Source: Nematostella vectensis (lineage: Eukaryota; Cnidaria; Anthozoa; Actiniaria; Edwardsiidae). Taken from it: a stretch of 64,000 nt of DNA. The stretch's first letter is position 1; each line of letters starts with the position of its first letter. Of the stretch, positions 47,301-54,102 are shown piece after piece. The position numbers were made by a program, and so were the translations under genes. The DNA is taken from contig NC_064048.1 of NCBI RefSeq assembly GCF_932526225.1, forward strand, positions 6,864,627 to 6,928,626, given 5' to 3'. Below the pieces are notes generated by a model. That model was not told the origin of the DNA. It searched no databases and saw only the letters and a program-made list of their open reading frames with translations.

Positions 47301-48478
47301 AAATAATACTTTTGGGATTTTATGGTACAGAAGGAATAAATACACTTACCTCTTTCTGTCTTAATAGCTTTTGGAATTCATGATTGATGTCCTCATTGCG
47401 CTTTTCTGACTCATTCAAAGCCTGCTTTAATTCTGACACTTGATCGGACAAACTTTTTGCCTACAGTTAGACAAAAATAAGACAATTAGCAACATTTTGT
47501 GGCTTCCCTCTTTGTATTACATTGTTGTTTTAGAAACCTAATGCATTATGAGGGTTAACATGTCATAGTGTGTTTCACGAGTATCACATAAATAAACTGA
47601 TGCAAGGGTAAATAAAACAAATTTGTTTAAATTGATGTTTTAAGTATGTTAAATACACAAATTTGCAGAATAACAAAATGTTGAGTATTTTCATTTATCT
47701 TTCCAGATACCTGTATTAGGAAACAAAAGTTTACACTCCCATAAAACAAAGGAATGCCTCAAAGTCTTGATTGTCCTAACTTGCATCACTAATTTTAAAA
47801 TGGTTTGGATTGGACCCTAATCAAATTAAATAATCAGGACCAGTTTAGAGTAAACTGATATAATATAAACTTAGACCAACTTTGAACATTCCTGGCATAT
47901 GAAAAACAGGACAAACATTCAACTTCCAATAAACAAAAACATGCATATCTATTTTATCGAACGAATGGAAGGAAATTGGCAAGATTTTTAAAGTTTGTTT
48001 TACACACAAAAAATAATTTCGGCATTAACTCTCAAAAATATATGTTGTTGTGCATACACTCCAGATCGATTTCACTTAAATAAATATATAAAAAGTACGA
48101 TTAAGTTATTCCTGAATTATCTAAAGCATTTCTGGTAAGTGATTCTCGAAATATCTGCATAGGAATCTACAAAAATAAGTAAGCTCGTAGTTGTAGCCTT
48201 TCATACAATCGCAATAATATTTTTTTTGAGATTCATTCACAAAGCAATGACCGATTACAGACCTACAGTACAAAACCACCAATATTGTTCTAATTGAACC
48301 AGGAAAAAAGGTCAAAACATTAACATTTTCAGAGTGAATTCTCACTCCCACAAGCAAAATGTATGAATTTCACCTTAGTCGCAGAACCAGGAGCGCTTGC
48401 TTCGTCATGAGATTCACCAAATGACTCCTCTAATTTATCTGTGACCACTTGGGCCACAGAGCTGATTCGTCCCCACAT
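17305..48478 (-). CDS. Giant coiled-coil golgin, giantin-like (22 exons)
   Basis: Twenty-two exons, listed separately, were joined by GT-AG sites with matching phase at every junction. They give about 5,662 residues before the unresolved 3' end. The product is almost wholly heptad coiled coil rich in Glu, Lys, Leu and Gln, with no globular catalytic domain. Golgins of this kind tether vesicles at the Golgi. Evidence for giantin (GOLGB1) kinship is the short N-terminus (MWGRISSVAQVV compares with MLSRLSGLANVV) and the basic helix KLKSGAKAKINRLEEEL in exon 4 at the place of giantin's KLKLHAKAKLTSL. Basic LKRKLRQLLKKK-type patches also recur along the rod, as in giantin. It is far longer than human giantin (about 3,260 aa). 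Alternatives are another long golgin (golgin-245, lava-lamp type) or a centrosomal rod protein. Confidence 0.85.
17533..17625 (-). CDS. Golgin exon 21
   Basis: 31 codons, phase 0 at both ends, acceptor ATTAG, donor CAG/GTGAGA. Coiled coil (LKEEREARQELEKRLNQTEE). Confidence 0.85.
17659..17906 (+). mobile_element. MITE copy 2 (in golgin intron)
   Basis: The fullest copy of the family. AAGCCGCATAGTCACCAG and CTGGTGACAATGCGGCTT are the ends, flanked by TTTAA-type sequence on both sides. It lies in the intron between exons 20 and 21. Confidence 0.88.
18023..18080 (-). CDS. Golgin exon 20
   Basis: 58 bp, enters in phase 2 and leaves in phase 0. Its acceptor follows a run of about 20 T on the coding strand. 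Encodes FEETRKLYEEKCQGYTDLE. Confidence 0.82.
18120..18345. repeat. About 22-24 bp tandem repeat
   Basis: About eight degenerate copies around GTGCACACATTTTAGATC, in the intron between golgin exons 19 and 20. Each copy has the palindrome GTGCAC or a variant of it. Confidence 0.85.
18731..18831 (-). CDS. Golgin exon 19
   Basis: Acceptor ACTAG, donor CG/GTAAAG, phase 0 in and phase 2 out. Encodes VHVPVVAEELTEVVVDGELQ then SPPESMGMSDIQE, a short acidic segment outside the heptad rod. Confidence 0.82.
19383..24524 (-). CDS. Golgin exon 18 (1,714 codons)
   Basis: A 5,142 bp uninterrupted exon, phase 0 at both ends (acceptor ACTAAG, donor CAG/GTAAGC). The open frame runs past the donor to a stop at 19290. 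It is coiled coil throughout, with basic repeats KLKRKLRQLLKKKGKN, TKLKQMVKHLKAD, LRAKLKKDYNKINNSLK and KLYTKFQKISQGLRNDL spaced along it. Confidence 0.92.
25046..26530 (-). CDS. Golgin exon 17 (495 codons)
   Basis: Phase 0 at both ends, acceptor TTGCAG, donor AAG/GTATGT. Coiled coil with KIKIRLKNNIKSTREEKEKM near its start, the same basic-patch type as in exon 18. Confidence 0.92.
26917..33129 (-). CDS. Golgin exon 16 (2,071 codons)
   Basis: The largest exon, 6,213 bp, exactly divisible by three, acceptor CCACAG, donor AAG/GTTAGA. It starts HLLVLKDASISALNDKLEER. Two near-copies of a segment with TWKKRAQ and LKKKYEA lie at about residues 2100 and 2445 of the whole protein. This points to an internal duplication of roughly 345 residues. 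LKDKIREKIELNKKLN is another basic patch. Confidence 0.93.
33465..33633 (-). CDS. Golgin exon 15
   Basis: Phase 2 in, phase 0 out, acceptor CTGCAG, donor CAG/GTTAGT. Coiled coil (GKEKLIINVQHELENKDQTI). Confidence 0.88.
33690..34030. repeat. Degenerate ATAAGGAACACATTA repeats
   Basis: Roughly ten loosely related copies of a 15-18 bp unit (such as TATAAGGAACACATTAC and CATACAAG) in the intron between golgin exons 14 and 15. No other function is visible. Confidence 0.6.
34049..34206 (-). CDS. Golgin exon 14
   Basis: Phase 0 in, phase 2 out, acceptor CTACAG, donor AG/GTATGA. Encodes SMLSELQSTLDSKEQENGEY and continues as coiled coil. Confidence 0.88.
34311..34529. mobile_element. MITE-like foldback element
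   Basis: Long inverted termini of about 60 bp. Both begin AGGGTGATTTAGATCC when read inward and continue with CGACGCCGGC and GACGCCGCCTC. The element is GC-rich in AT-rich flanks, lies in the golgin intron between exons 13 and 14, and has no coding capacity. Confidence 0.85.
34530..35734. other. Golgin intron 13, rest
   Basis: AT-rich, no exon seen. A short TG microsatellite lies at about 35.58 kb. Confidence 0.5.
35735..35916 (-). CDS. Golgin exon 13
   Basis: Phase 1 in, phase 0 out, acceptor TTATAG, donor CAG/GTACGT. Encodes ASIEAQVASMQESNAIEKVP then a coiled coil. Confidence 0.88.
35917..36949. other. Golgin intron 12
   Basis: AT-rich intron of about 1 kb. No additional exon or recognisable repeat. 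Confidence 0.5.
36950..37158 (-). CDS. Golgin exon 12
   Basis: Phase 2 in, phase 1 out, acceptor ATCTAG, donor G/GTATGT. Encodes RLQDVGQAKLEAEKLLQDTQ and onward coiled coil. Confidence 0.88.
37271..37984. mobile_element. Foldback element next to a golgin splice donor
   Basis: Inverted termini of about 50 bp. The left starts TAAGCCCTGGCCAAATGAAA and the right, reverse complemented, starts TAAAGCCGTGGTCAAACGAA; both go on with CGCAAGTC and a GTCGCA block. A second repeat with CCCAGGATTGG and a C-run (37712-37880) is nested inside. The right end is about 10 bp from the exon 11 donor. Confidence 0.82.
37995..38179 (-). CDS. Golgin exon 11
   Basis: Phase 0 in, phase 2 out, acceptor GTACAG, donor AG/GTCAGA. 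Coiled coil with an acidic SSDEDAEQ insert (ERKNLQGRVEELEEMLEAER). Confidence 0.88.
38258..38357. repeat. 35 bp tandem repeat, about 3 copies
   Basis: Copies of GGAGATCCATCCGCTCTTGA plus 15 further bases, nearly identical, in the intron between golgin exons 10 and 11. Confidence 0.92.
38370..38610. repeat. About 90 bp tandem repeat carrying an exon end and donor
   Basis: Three copies. The third overlaps the 3' end of golgin exon 10 and its donor. The two others lie downstream in the intron and keep the exon-like part (GAGCGCAGACTC and its variant GAGCGTAGAATC) with the donor AAG/GTGA. Reading on from exon 10 into them meets an in-frame stop. Confidence 0.88.
38585..38736 (-). CDS. Golgin exon 10
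   Basis: Phase 1 in, phase 0 out, acceptor GTCCAG, donor AAG/GTGAGG. Encodes LPGDEEMAVSGGESTIVPPS then FTDIVKLLEDEKYGLERRL: a flexible break before the rod resumes. Confidence 0.85.
38737..39199. other. Golgin intron 9
   Basis: No exon or repeat recognised. Confidence 0.5.
39200..39911 (-). CDS. Golgin exon 9
   Basis: Phase 0 in, phase 1 out, acceptor TTTTAG, donor G/GTAAAC. Encodes GKPVAANLSKLKEKIATLED and about 220 further coiled-coil residues. Confidence 0.92.
39912..40536. other. Golgin intron 8
   Basis: AT-rich, with an ATATAT stretch at about 40.15 kb. No exon seen. Confidence 0.5.
40537..41385 (-). CDS. Golgin exon 8 (283 codons)
   Basis: Phase 0 at both ends. The start was set at an acceptor GGGCAG giving VLRGIEQMQKCSDVIVRSYQ; an acceptor 21 bp further in (AACAG) is an alternative. 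Donor AAG/GTATGT. Coiled coil with a basic LKAKGQMKMKITSLEKEKKK end. Confidence 0.88.
41465..41712 (-). mobile_element. MITE copy 3 (in golgin intron), diverged
   Basis: Matches the family in reverse orientation over the GCAGTGTGTTGGAAG to GAGGTTTCCGTCGG part. Unlike copies 1 and 2 it carries a TTACGTAATCGA-type end on both sides, so its termini look re-symmetrised. It lies in the intron between exons 7 and 8. Confidence 0.72.
41804..42004 (-). CDS. Golgin exon 7
   Basis: 67 codons, phase 0 at both ends, acceptor TTCTTAG, donor CAG/GTAACA. Encodes LEQEITSLKQQLEQQEADHQ and onward coiled coil. Confidence 0.9.
42005..43560. other. Golgin intron 6
   Basis: About 1.5 kb of AT-rich intron with short meaningless frames. 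No exon or clear repeat seen. Confidence 0.5.
43561..43758 (-). CDS. Golgin exon 6
   Basis: 66 codons, phase 0 at both ends, acceptor TATCAG, donor CAG/GTACAG. Encodes VIEHLQSMKDIQGGADEMVG then a coiled coil. Confidence 0.9.
43860..43985. repeat. GAT/GAC-rich simple repeat
   Basis: Imperfect trinucleotide run (GATGATGATTATGG, GATGATGATGACGAC) in the intron between exons 5 and 6. Confidence 0.8.
44123..44434 (-). CDS. Golgin exon 5
   Basis: 104 codons, phase 0 at both ends, acceptor TTTCAG, donor GAG/GTCAGG. Starts TPRPSGSPKKSLNIDKLLSE, then a coiled coil. Confidence 0.9.
44455..44590. repeat. G-rich fragment of the CCCAGGATT repeat family
   Basis: GTACCCAGGATTTGTAGGGG followed by a G-rich stretch and GTGCACCTATATGAAAAAT. 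It shares ACCCAGGATT with the repeats at 37712 and, inverted, at 46045-46065. Confidence 0.6.
44763..45209 (-). CDS. Unrecognised 148-codon ORF in a golgin intron
   Basis: Open for 148 codons, MKICGKKISFCCRFQKQRTP to a stop, in the intron between exons 4 and 5. I do not recognise a family. It has mixed composition with aromatic and basic residues (ISIYVTNDWTRVFQFTAFFP), unlike the surrounding coiled coil. No splice sites or repeat boundaries were seen. It may be a remnant of a mobile element or chance. Confidence 0.2.
   Translation of the reverse strand: MKICGKKISFCCRFQKQRTPVRMSPFSRTMQKQFKEYLLIFADLFPFDNHLTNQLRYKDDGKSNCNHITFFSNNLEDMKTGSGLACAYVFSCNLVDISIYVTNDWTRVFQFTAFFPIVDQNTSNITDLRHSPERVFYRVHTNHIPFGR
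45210..46108. other. Golgin intron 4, rest
   Basis: AT-rich with no exon. Near 46.01-46.07 kb it has a C-run, an A-run and the inverted word AATCCTGGGTA, a partial copy of the CCCAGGATT repeat family. Confidence 0.55.
46109..46225 (-). CDS. Golgin exon 4 (giantin-like basic helix)
   Basis: 39 codons, phase 0 at both ends, acceptor ATTAG, donor GAG/GTGAGA. Encodes HKFNKLKSGAKAKINRLEEE, the segment most like the N-terminal part of vertebrate giantin. This is the best clue to identity. Confidence 0.9.
46226..46890. other. Golgin intron 3
   Basis: AT-rich, no exon or repeat seen. Confidence 0.5.
46891..47037 (-). CDS. Golgin exon 3
   Basis: 49 codons, phase 0 at both ends, acceptor CTCTAG, donor GAG/GTAACA. 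Encodes QEISELKNRSPQPPSTGLES, then RTVDVLQKQLADKNAELE: a coil with a Pro/Ser break. Confidence 0.9.
47038..47349. other. Golgin intron 2
   Basis: No feature seen. Confidence 0.5.
47350..47460 (-). CDS. Golgin exon 2
   Basis: 37 codons, phase 0 at both ends, acceptor CTGTAG, donor GAG/GTAAGT. Encodes AKSLSDQVSELKQALNESEK and onward coil. Confidence 0.9.
47461..48373. other. Golgin intron 1
   Basis: AT-rich first intron of about 0.9 kb. No exon or repeat seen. Confidence 0.5.
48374..48478 (-). CDS. Golgin exon 1, start codon
   Basis: 35 codons from the ATG at 48478 to donor AAG/GTGAAA. Encodes MWGRISSVAQVVTDKLEESF then GESHDEASAPGSATK. The Met was chosen because the short amphipathic start compares with giantin, an in-frame coil follows, and no coding exon is seen upstream. 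Confidence 0.82.
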
Positions 48479-48560
48479 TTTATAGCGTTAATGTGGCGGT
48501 CTGGGCTGCATTTTATGTTGTGTTTAGCTCCCATTTGACCGCCATGTTGATTCATTCGGC
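48479..48560 (-). promoter_or_regulatory. Golgin 5' UTR/promoter with YY1-like site
   Basis: On the coding strand CAACATGGCGGTC (48537-48549) matches the YY1-type core. Its ATG opens a short uORF (MAVKWELNTT then stop) before the main start. The transcription start is not visible. Confidence 0.4.
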
Positions 48561-48689
48561 TCCCCTTCGAACACCACGTCAGCTGGATGCCGGGTTACAA
48601 AGCACTCGATCCAGTCCCCCGCTGTAAAAATGTTCTAATGAAGACATGCAAAGCGAGGGCAGTGGAGCATGTTGCTTTCAAAATTCGTT

Positions 48690-48770
48690 CTTGTTTTAGT
48701 TTGACACAAGTCAGTGTGACTTGGTGGCCAAACGAAAGGCAAGTTGTAAGAATTAGCAAAACGGCGCCAT
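48690..48770. repeat. Fragment of the 37.3-38.0 kb foldback family
   Basis: ACTTGGTGGCCAAACGAAAG then GCAAGTTGTAAGAATTAGC parallels 37896-37935 (GTTGGTGGCCAAAC, AAGTTGTAAC, AGTAGCAAAAC). It lies just upstream of the golgin start. Confidence 0.65.
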
Positions 48771-48794
48771 TAGGAGTGCTTTGGAGGGGGCTGG

Positions 48795-48990
48795 CGCGTG
48801 GGGGAGGGGGGGGGGGGGGGGGTGTTGAGCAGTCATCCCGTATTATTTTCAAACGTTTTAAAAGAGCTCGAAAATGTCGATATTTCCCAGGGGAGCTTGC
48901 ATCCGGACCCCTTGTTCAAATCCTGGATTTCGGATTTTTTCCGGTCTCCCCCCTCCCTCCCCCCACCCCCCCCCCCCCCCCCCCCCCCCA
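48795..48990. repeat. G-run/C-run element
   Basis: An almost pure G stretch (about 48801-48822) and a C-rich stretch (about 48948-48989) about 125 bp apart. The runs are complementary. Frames crossing it only spell glycine or proline runs. Confidence 0.75.
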
Positions 48991-49445
48991 ACAAACACAC
49001 ACACGCTCTAACGTAACGCTTGAGATCTCTTGAACTTTGTCGGGAGCAGTTAGGTGGATATTGGGAGCAGAAAATTTTGTATTATTATACATACATTCTT
49101 GAAAATGTCTAAAACCCCCTTCATACAACCCGTGAACAAGGCCGATCTGTGTCAACCTGTGGTTAAGTCTTCCTACTAGGTGCAGGTTGCTTTCTTCGCA
49201 ATTCACAAAAAAGAAGCAAGAAAAAAAAAATATTTTTTTTATTTATGAGCCCCTTCAAATATCTTATTTGAATGTATATGCCTGTTCTAATTTTCTTGAA
49301 TTAGCAGCCTCCCCCTCGCAAAAACCTTCTAGTTCCGACGACATATTTTATAATCCTGCTTGTGTTGTTGGTTAGTTTGTTCTTCCTTGTGTTGTGTTTC
49401 TCTTTTTTACAAATGGCATAATTTATCTAATAAAAACTTGAGATT

Positions 49446-49623
49446 CACTGGCGGATCCAGAAGTTTAAAAAAAGGTAAAAAAGTTTCAAGAAAGGGGGGC
49501 CGGGCTTATTCTTCTTTCGTATATTTCCTTATATTTCTTGTTATTTTTGAGCCAAATGTCTGAAAATAGGAGAGGGCATGGGCACCCTCGCCCCTCCCCC
49601 CCCCCCCTCCTAGATCCGCCCAC
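49446..49623. mobile_element. Short hAT-like non-autonomous element
   Basis: 178 bp flanked by GAGATT on both sides (49440-49445, 49624-49629). Its ends share GGCGGATC in inverted orientation (CACTGGCGGATCCAG and CTAGATCCGCCCAC), with a G-run and C-run inside. It sits directly upstream of the LINE remnant. The superfamily assignment is inference. Confidence 0.7.
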
Positions 49624-49629
49624 GAGATT

Positions 49630-51181
49630 AAATATTAAAATTAAAATTCACCCATTGCTTCCACATATTTCTGATCATTGCCATATAACATATAATATAA
49701 AGATTGGAAACAAAATTACGGTAACACAATCAAAAAGCTTTGCTAAACACGCACGAATATTCTGCCACGGTACAAATGTAAAAGAAAATGTGGACTCTAT
49801 TCTTCGCTCTGATATCTATCGGTCTAAACTGGAAAACCTAGTCAGTCACTGCGATACCAATTGCCCAGACACAGCAAGCAATATCACATCAAGTTTTACA
49901 AAGCTGCTAGTTGAGATCAGTGAGAAAGCGGGTTTTAAATACGGAGACAAGCAGAAATGTCAAAAAACAAACGCACCATGGTTCGACGAGGAATGTCGAT
50001 CAGAGAAGGCAAACCTTAAACGGTGTGGAAGGAAGATATGTAACTCACCCAATGACAGTGAGCTAAGGCGGGAGCTATTTTGGAAGAAGAAAAAATTCAA
50101 GAAATTATGTAAGCGTAAGAAATATCAATACAGAGCAAGCGGTATCAAAAATTTGGATTTCAAAGATAGCAAAAAACTTTGGCGATCACTTAAGAATCTA
50201 TTCAGCGTAGGGAAAGACAAAAAACAACAAGAATGTGATTTAGAAATAGAAAGCTTACACTCACACTTCATGGACTTAAACAAAACTACAACTACAAATT
50301 TATCCATCCCTAAATGTAGAGACCAGACGGGACCAGACGGGTCGGATCTTAAATTCTGTAAAATGTTACTAGGAACTGGAAAAACGGCTGTGAACAATGC
50401 GTGCAGAGGGGAACTAGGCAGATATCCTCTTTGTATAAATGCAACATATAGGAACATAAAATACTGGATCAACCTTCGGTCAAAAGAAGAGGCCCTCTCA
50501 AAAGTAGTTTATACAGAGTGTGTAAATAACCCTCACGTGTCCTACTGGACCCACAAAACAAAAGAAATAATTTTCAAAGCGGGTTTTGGGTTTATGTGGC
50601 TCTATCAAAATGAAACCGACCCTACATTGTTCCTTGATATTTTCTCTAAACGACTTAATGATATGTATTTTCAGAAATGGCATGGGGAAATTTTCAATGA
50701 CCAAAGGAAAAACAGTAACGAAATGAACAAACTAAGAACTTATAGAACTTTTAAAGACAAATATGAATTAGAGAATTACCTTGTAGCCATCCCTAATGTG
50801 AAACATAGAGTTGCGCTAACAAAACTAAGAATAAGTAATCACCAATTGCAAATTGAGAAAGGCAGACACACGAGGCCTTACACAAAGGAAAAAGATCGGA
50901 TTTGCCCAACATGCAAAAATGACGTGGAAAATGAATTTCACTTTCTAGTACAATGCCAAACATACAAAGAGCTACGAAACTCAGTTATCCAAAATTTGCA
51001 GCGCAATCAAATTACACAAAAACGCCTTTTCAATTTACTAATAAATCCGCCAACTCAATTAGCAGGGATAGCTGCAAGGTACATTTCCGAATGTTTCAAG
51101 CTAAGGGAAACGCTAATAGGGGAAAAAAGGGAAGAAAAAAAGAAAAAAAGAAAATACAATGTAAAACTAAGTAGTAACTAA
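49630..51181 (+). pseudogene. LINE ORF2 remnant, EN end fused to C-terminal CCHC
   Basis: The open frame begins upstream in the 178 bp element (ATG at 49538), so the true start is lost. LLPHISDHCHITYNIKI holds the SDH end motif of an apurinic-type endonuclease. Next comes the EN-RT linker (APWFDEECRSEKANLKRCGR). At about 50310-50350 the frame jumps to CKMLLGTGKTAVNNACRGEL and GRYPLCINA, which normally follow the RT. The C-terminus has the zinc-knuckle-like ICPTCKNDVENEFHFLVQC. Without RT it cannot copy itself. That the fused frame stayed open is unusual. Confidence 0.8.
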
Positions 51182-51366
51182 AAACAATCAGAAAAGATTT
51201 AGAAAAAGAAAAAATGAAAGAAAGGAAATACAATGTAAACTAAAACTAAGAACAATCACATAATAGCTGTTGTACGTCTTATATACGTACTATTTTACCT
51301 TTTTTTAAAATTTTTTGGTCACTAACCGATGTAACTTTACTGTTTCAAGGGACCAATAAATAAAAT

Positions 51367-51384
51367 CTGTCTGTCTGTCTGTCT
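51367..51384 (+). repeat. (CTGT)n LINE tail
   Basis: Four and a half CTGT units directly after the LINE 3' end. Confidence 0.9.
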
Positions 51385-51441
51385 TTAAATATTGTTATAT
51401 TAGATGTTATTACTTAAAATAGCTAAGAGAACTATAAACTG

Positions 51442-51487
51442 TTACTTCTTCTGAGGTTTCATACAAATCTCGTGACTGGCCAGTATT
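51442..51487 (-). CDS. Dkk exon 4
   Basis: 46 bp after acceptor TTTTTCAG, phase 2 in. Encodes ILASHEICMKPQKK then TAA, supplying the tenth CRD2 cysteine. Short but well matched. Confidence 0.72.
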
Positions 51488-53478
51488 CTGAAAAATAAAA
51501 CAACAATATGAAAAAGAAAATAGACATTTTATTCAGGGACGTTGGGGGGGGGGGGGGGGATTAATAGTAATTCCAATGTGCCGATTGGTTGATATCAGCA
51601 AAGAAGGAGGCGGTTAGGGAGAACAGGTAGGGATAATAAACTTTTTAGAAAATACGAGGGTGGGGCTGAGAGGGTTGGGAGAAGAATGGGAGGTTGATTG
51701 GTCACGTGTTATTGTTGCTTTTATCAGTTTATCAAACCTAACCCCGGGTAAATTGATTGAAACGTTTACAAACCCCTTTTGGGTACATTCCAGTCCTTTC
51801 TTGCAAGGTCCACAGTCAGGTTTTTCGCCGACCCAGATCTTCCGATAAAGTATTGATGCGCACTGGTGGTACTCGTCAAGCTTCGGTTTGCAGATCGGGA
51901 TGACGGAGTTTACCGTGGGCTCAAGAACACAGCATGCGTCGCCTTTGCAATCTGTGTCCTTCTCACAGAAGGATCCTAAAATTGGGAAGTTATGTCTCTA
52001 CTTTGCTACTTATTGTTACATTTAAGAGGAAAAAACGAATGTTTTAGATCTCCACAATCTTATACAGGGGCGGGTCTTCGGGTTGAAGGAGAGAGGGAGG
52101 ACTCAATGGCAATCGGGGGAAGAATGGGAGTAATTTGATATCGTTAATTTGCTTTCTGACTCGAAAAGACAAAATTATCTCTTGAGCTCAATTCGCAGCA
52201 AAAGAAATGGTAGCGGCATATACCCCATATACACAAAAGATATTTTTTTGTACATTTTTTGGCATTTTCCCTCTTGGTAGCCCTTGAGAGGGGCCACTGA
52301 ACCCTCCCAATTCGCTTCTGTAATAGCATATAGGGTAAAGCCAAACACATTATGAATAGAAAATCGTTTTGTTGAATAAGTAGCAGATACCCCTCAATCG
52401 TTGTTTATAGCTCGTTTGGGGCACCCCAACCCTCATCAACACTCCCTGTATTCGCTCACCTGGATCACCCTTGGAAGTCTTCTCACATCTTCCATACGTG
52501 CACACCATCCCGCTACAGCACTGGTTTCTATGATAACATGCCATCTTATGTTTGTGACAGTCCTCGCAGTACAGAAGGTTGCAATACTTTCCGGCTTTAC
52601 ACGGCTTCTTTTCTGAGCATTCCGCTTGATAGTATCCAGGTGCAATCATCTGGAAGAGTTTAGAGTAAACAGTGGCAAAGAGAGGATAGCTAGTTGGTGG
52701 CATTTCTCATAGGAGGAAAAGGAGGGATAATAAAAAAAAGACGAGAGTCTCGTTTGAATATGTTCTGATGCCGAAAATGTCCATTTTAAAAATTGCTGTT
52801 CCCTTTTCCCATTCCTTTTTTTCCCAGCCAGCAGTTAACAATTGGGGCATCTCTTAAAGATGATGTTCTTAAATTCTAGGGTATTTAAAAATATAATACC
52901 CAATAAATTATTAGGAAGAAAATTACACAAATGACGAAAAGCAATAAGTAGGTAATAAGTAAGGTTGCTATTGAGACCAACTTGATTCTGCATTTTAATA
53001 CGCATCAGGATAAAAAGGCAATATTTTTCTGCTATCTGAGCCTCGGCATGTTCTTGGGCGAAATACAAGGTTGGATGTCTTATGAAAAAGCTTCTTATAA
53101 AATAACCTCAAAGAGTGTATAGCACGTTCTTGAATTTGTGTTGCTGAATATGTTTAGAGCCTTGCAGCCAGAGATAACCAAAAGCTAACTACTTAAATGT
53201 TCCCCGTCTCCTAATTTATGGGATGTCTAGTTTTGTCTTTCAAAATATTTCTTTTAACTTACTTGTCGTTTTCTTTCTCGTTCTCCGCGCTGAAGACCTG
53301 GTTCACCTGATTCACTAGCTCGTTTTCCAGAGTTAGCTATTTCCCGCTCAAGCCTTTTGAACAAATTGTGACGGCGATCTGCTTGATCCTTGTAGATTCG
53401 GGTAAAACCAAAACTCTGAACAATTGATATCAATGCCAAGATAAAAAGTATCGAAATAGCCATCGTAAGGAAACACAA
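51442..53478 (-). CDS. Dickkopf-family secreted protein, Dkk3-like, 212 aa
   Basis: Four exons in consistent phase give 639 bp. Exon 1 encodes a signal peptide (MAISILFILALISIVQSFGF) and a basic helical stretch. Ten cysteines at about residues 78-122 form Dkk CRD1. Ten more at about 134-206 match the colipase-like CRD2 (spacing DTDCKGDACC, IPICKP, CGPCKKGLEC, ICMKP). Only about 11 residues separate the domains, as in Dkk3; Dkk1/2/4 have a long linker. Dkk proteins are extracellular. Dkk1/2/4 bind LRP5/6 and antagonise Wnt, while Dkk3 action is less clear. A dibasic RKRQ before CRD1 may be a processing site. The last two introns rest on a weak donor. Confidence 0.85.
51774..51975 (-). CDS. Dkk exon 3 (CRD2)
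   Basis: Phase 1 in, phase 2 out, acceptor TTTTAG, donor GG/GTTTGT (weak). Nine of the ten CRD2 cysteines. Confidence 0.85.
52460..52649 (-). CDS. Dkk exon 2 (CRD1)
   Basis: Phase 0 in, phase 1 out, acceptor CTTCCAG, donor G/GTGAGC. All ten CRD1 cysteines, beginning MIAPGYYQAEC and ending CTYGRC. Confidence 0.9.
53263..53478 (-). CDS. Dkk exon 1 (signal peptide)
   Basis: Donor CAA/GTAAGT, phase 0. Either the Met at 53478 or the one at 53463 could start; the latter gives a compact signal peptide. Encodes SFGFTRIYKDQADRRHNLFK after the hydrophobic core and ends ERERKRQ. Confidence 0.85.
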
Positions 53479-54102
53479 GCTAAAACTCTATCAGATCCTA
53501 GGAATAATAATCAAAGAGCCTTTTCATTTTAGTGTCAAATCATATTTTTGGTTAGCACGTCCATGTTACCCAAAGCCAAAACAAAGCCCGGCATATGAAT
53601 TATTTAAACTATAAATCACAGTAAAGCAGAAACGAAGGGTACCTGTCATAAAACCTCGCTGTCTCTCTTACCTGTCTTGTATCAGGACCTCAAAGAGCCT
53701 GGGCCGAGCCCGCGGGAAAGCTGTGATATTCTAAAATGTTAGAGATTGGGCCGGGTTTTCAAGATGAAGTAAACAAAAATTCCTGCAAGTTCCATGGAAT
53801 AGATGATGTAGATGTTTTATTATTGGTACCAATATAAAAATTTTGTTACAAAGGGTGTTTCAACCAATATATTTCTATATTTCCTTTCCTTATTATATTT
53901 CCTTATTTCCTTTCCTTATACACATACACAGAAAAATGTGCTTTGCAACAACCTTTCGCATCTTTTTTTGCGGGTTTAAAAGTAGATGAAAAAGCTGTTC
54001 CCTTGTTGTGGAATCAAATTTTGTCTTTTTCCAGAACATCAAGCATTTCTTTCCTAAGGTTATCATAGATCGGACACCTCAGTTAGAAGTGCCACATCTG
54101 TT
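53479..54102. other. Dkk upstream region
   Basis: AT-rich, presumed 5' UTR and promoter of the Dkk gene. No specific site can be assigned. A short CCTTATTTCCTTTCC repeat lies near 53.88 kb. Confidence 0.4.

Larger units (their letters stand above)
49630..51384 (+). mobile_element. LINE with reverse transcriptase excised in frame
   Basis: A non-LTR element truncated at its 5' end. It ends in a (CTGT)n tail at 51367-51384, typical of LINE 3' ends. The coding part keeps the endonuclease end and the C-terminal zinc region but lacks the RT. A fragment of the same family lies inverted at 54103-54390. Confidence 0.8.

Noticed and set aside
48587..49033. 148-codon frame with glycine and proline runs
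   Set aside because: The protein-like length comes from translating the G-run and C-run element.
51660..51848. 62-codon plus-strand frame
   Set aside because: Antisense of the Dkk CRD2 exon, whose cysteine pattern is decisive on the other strand.
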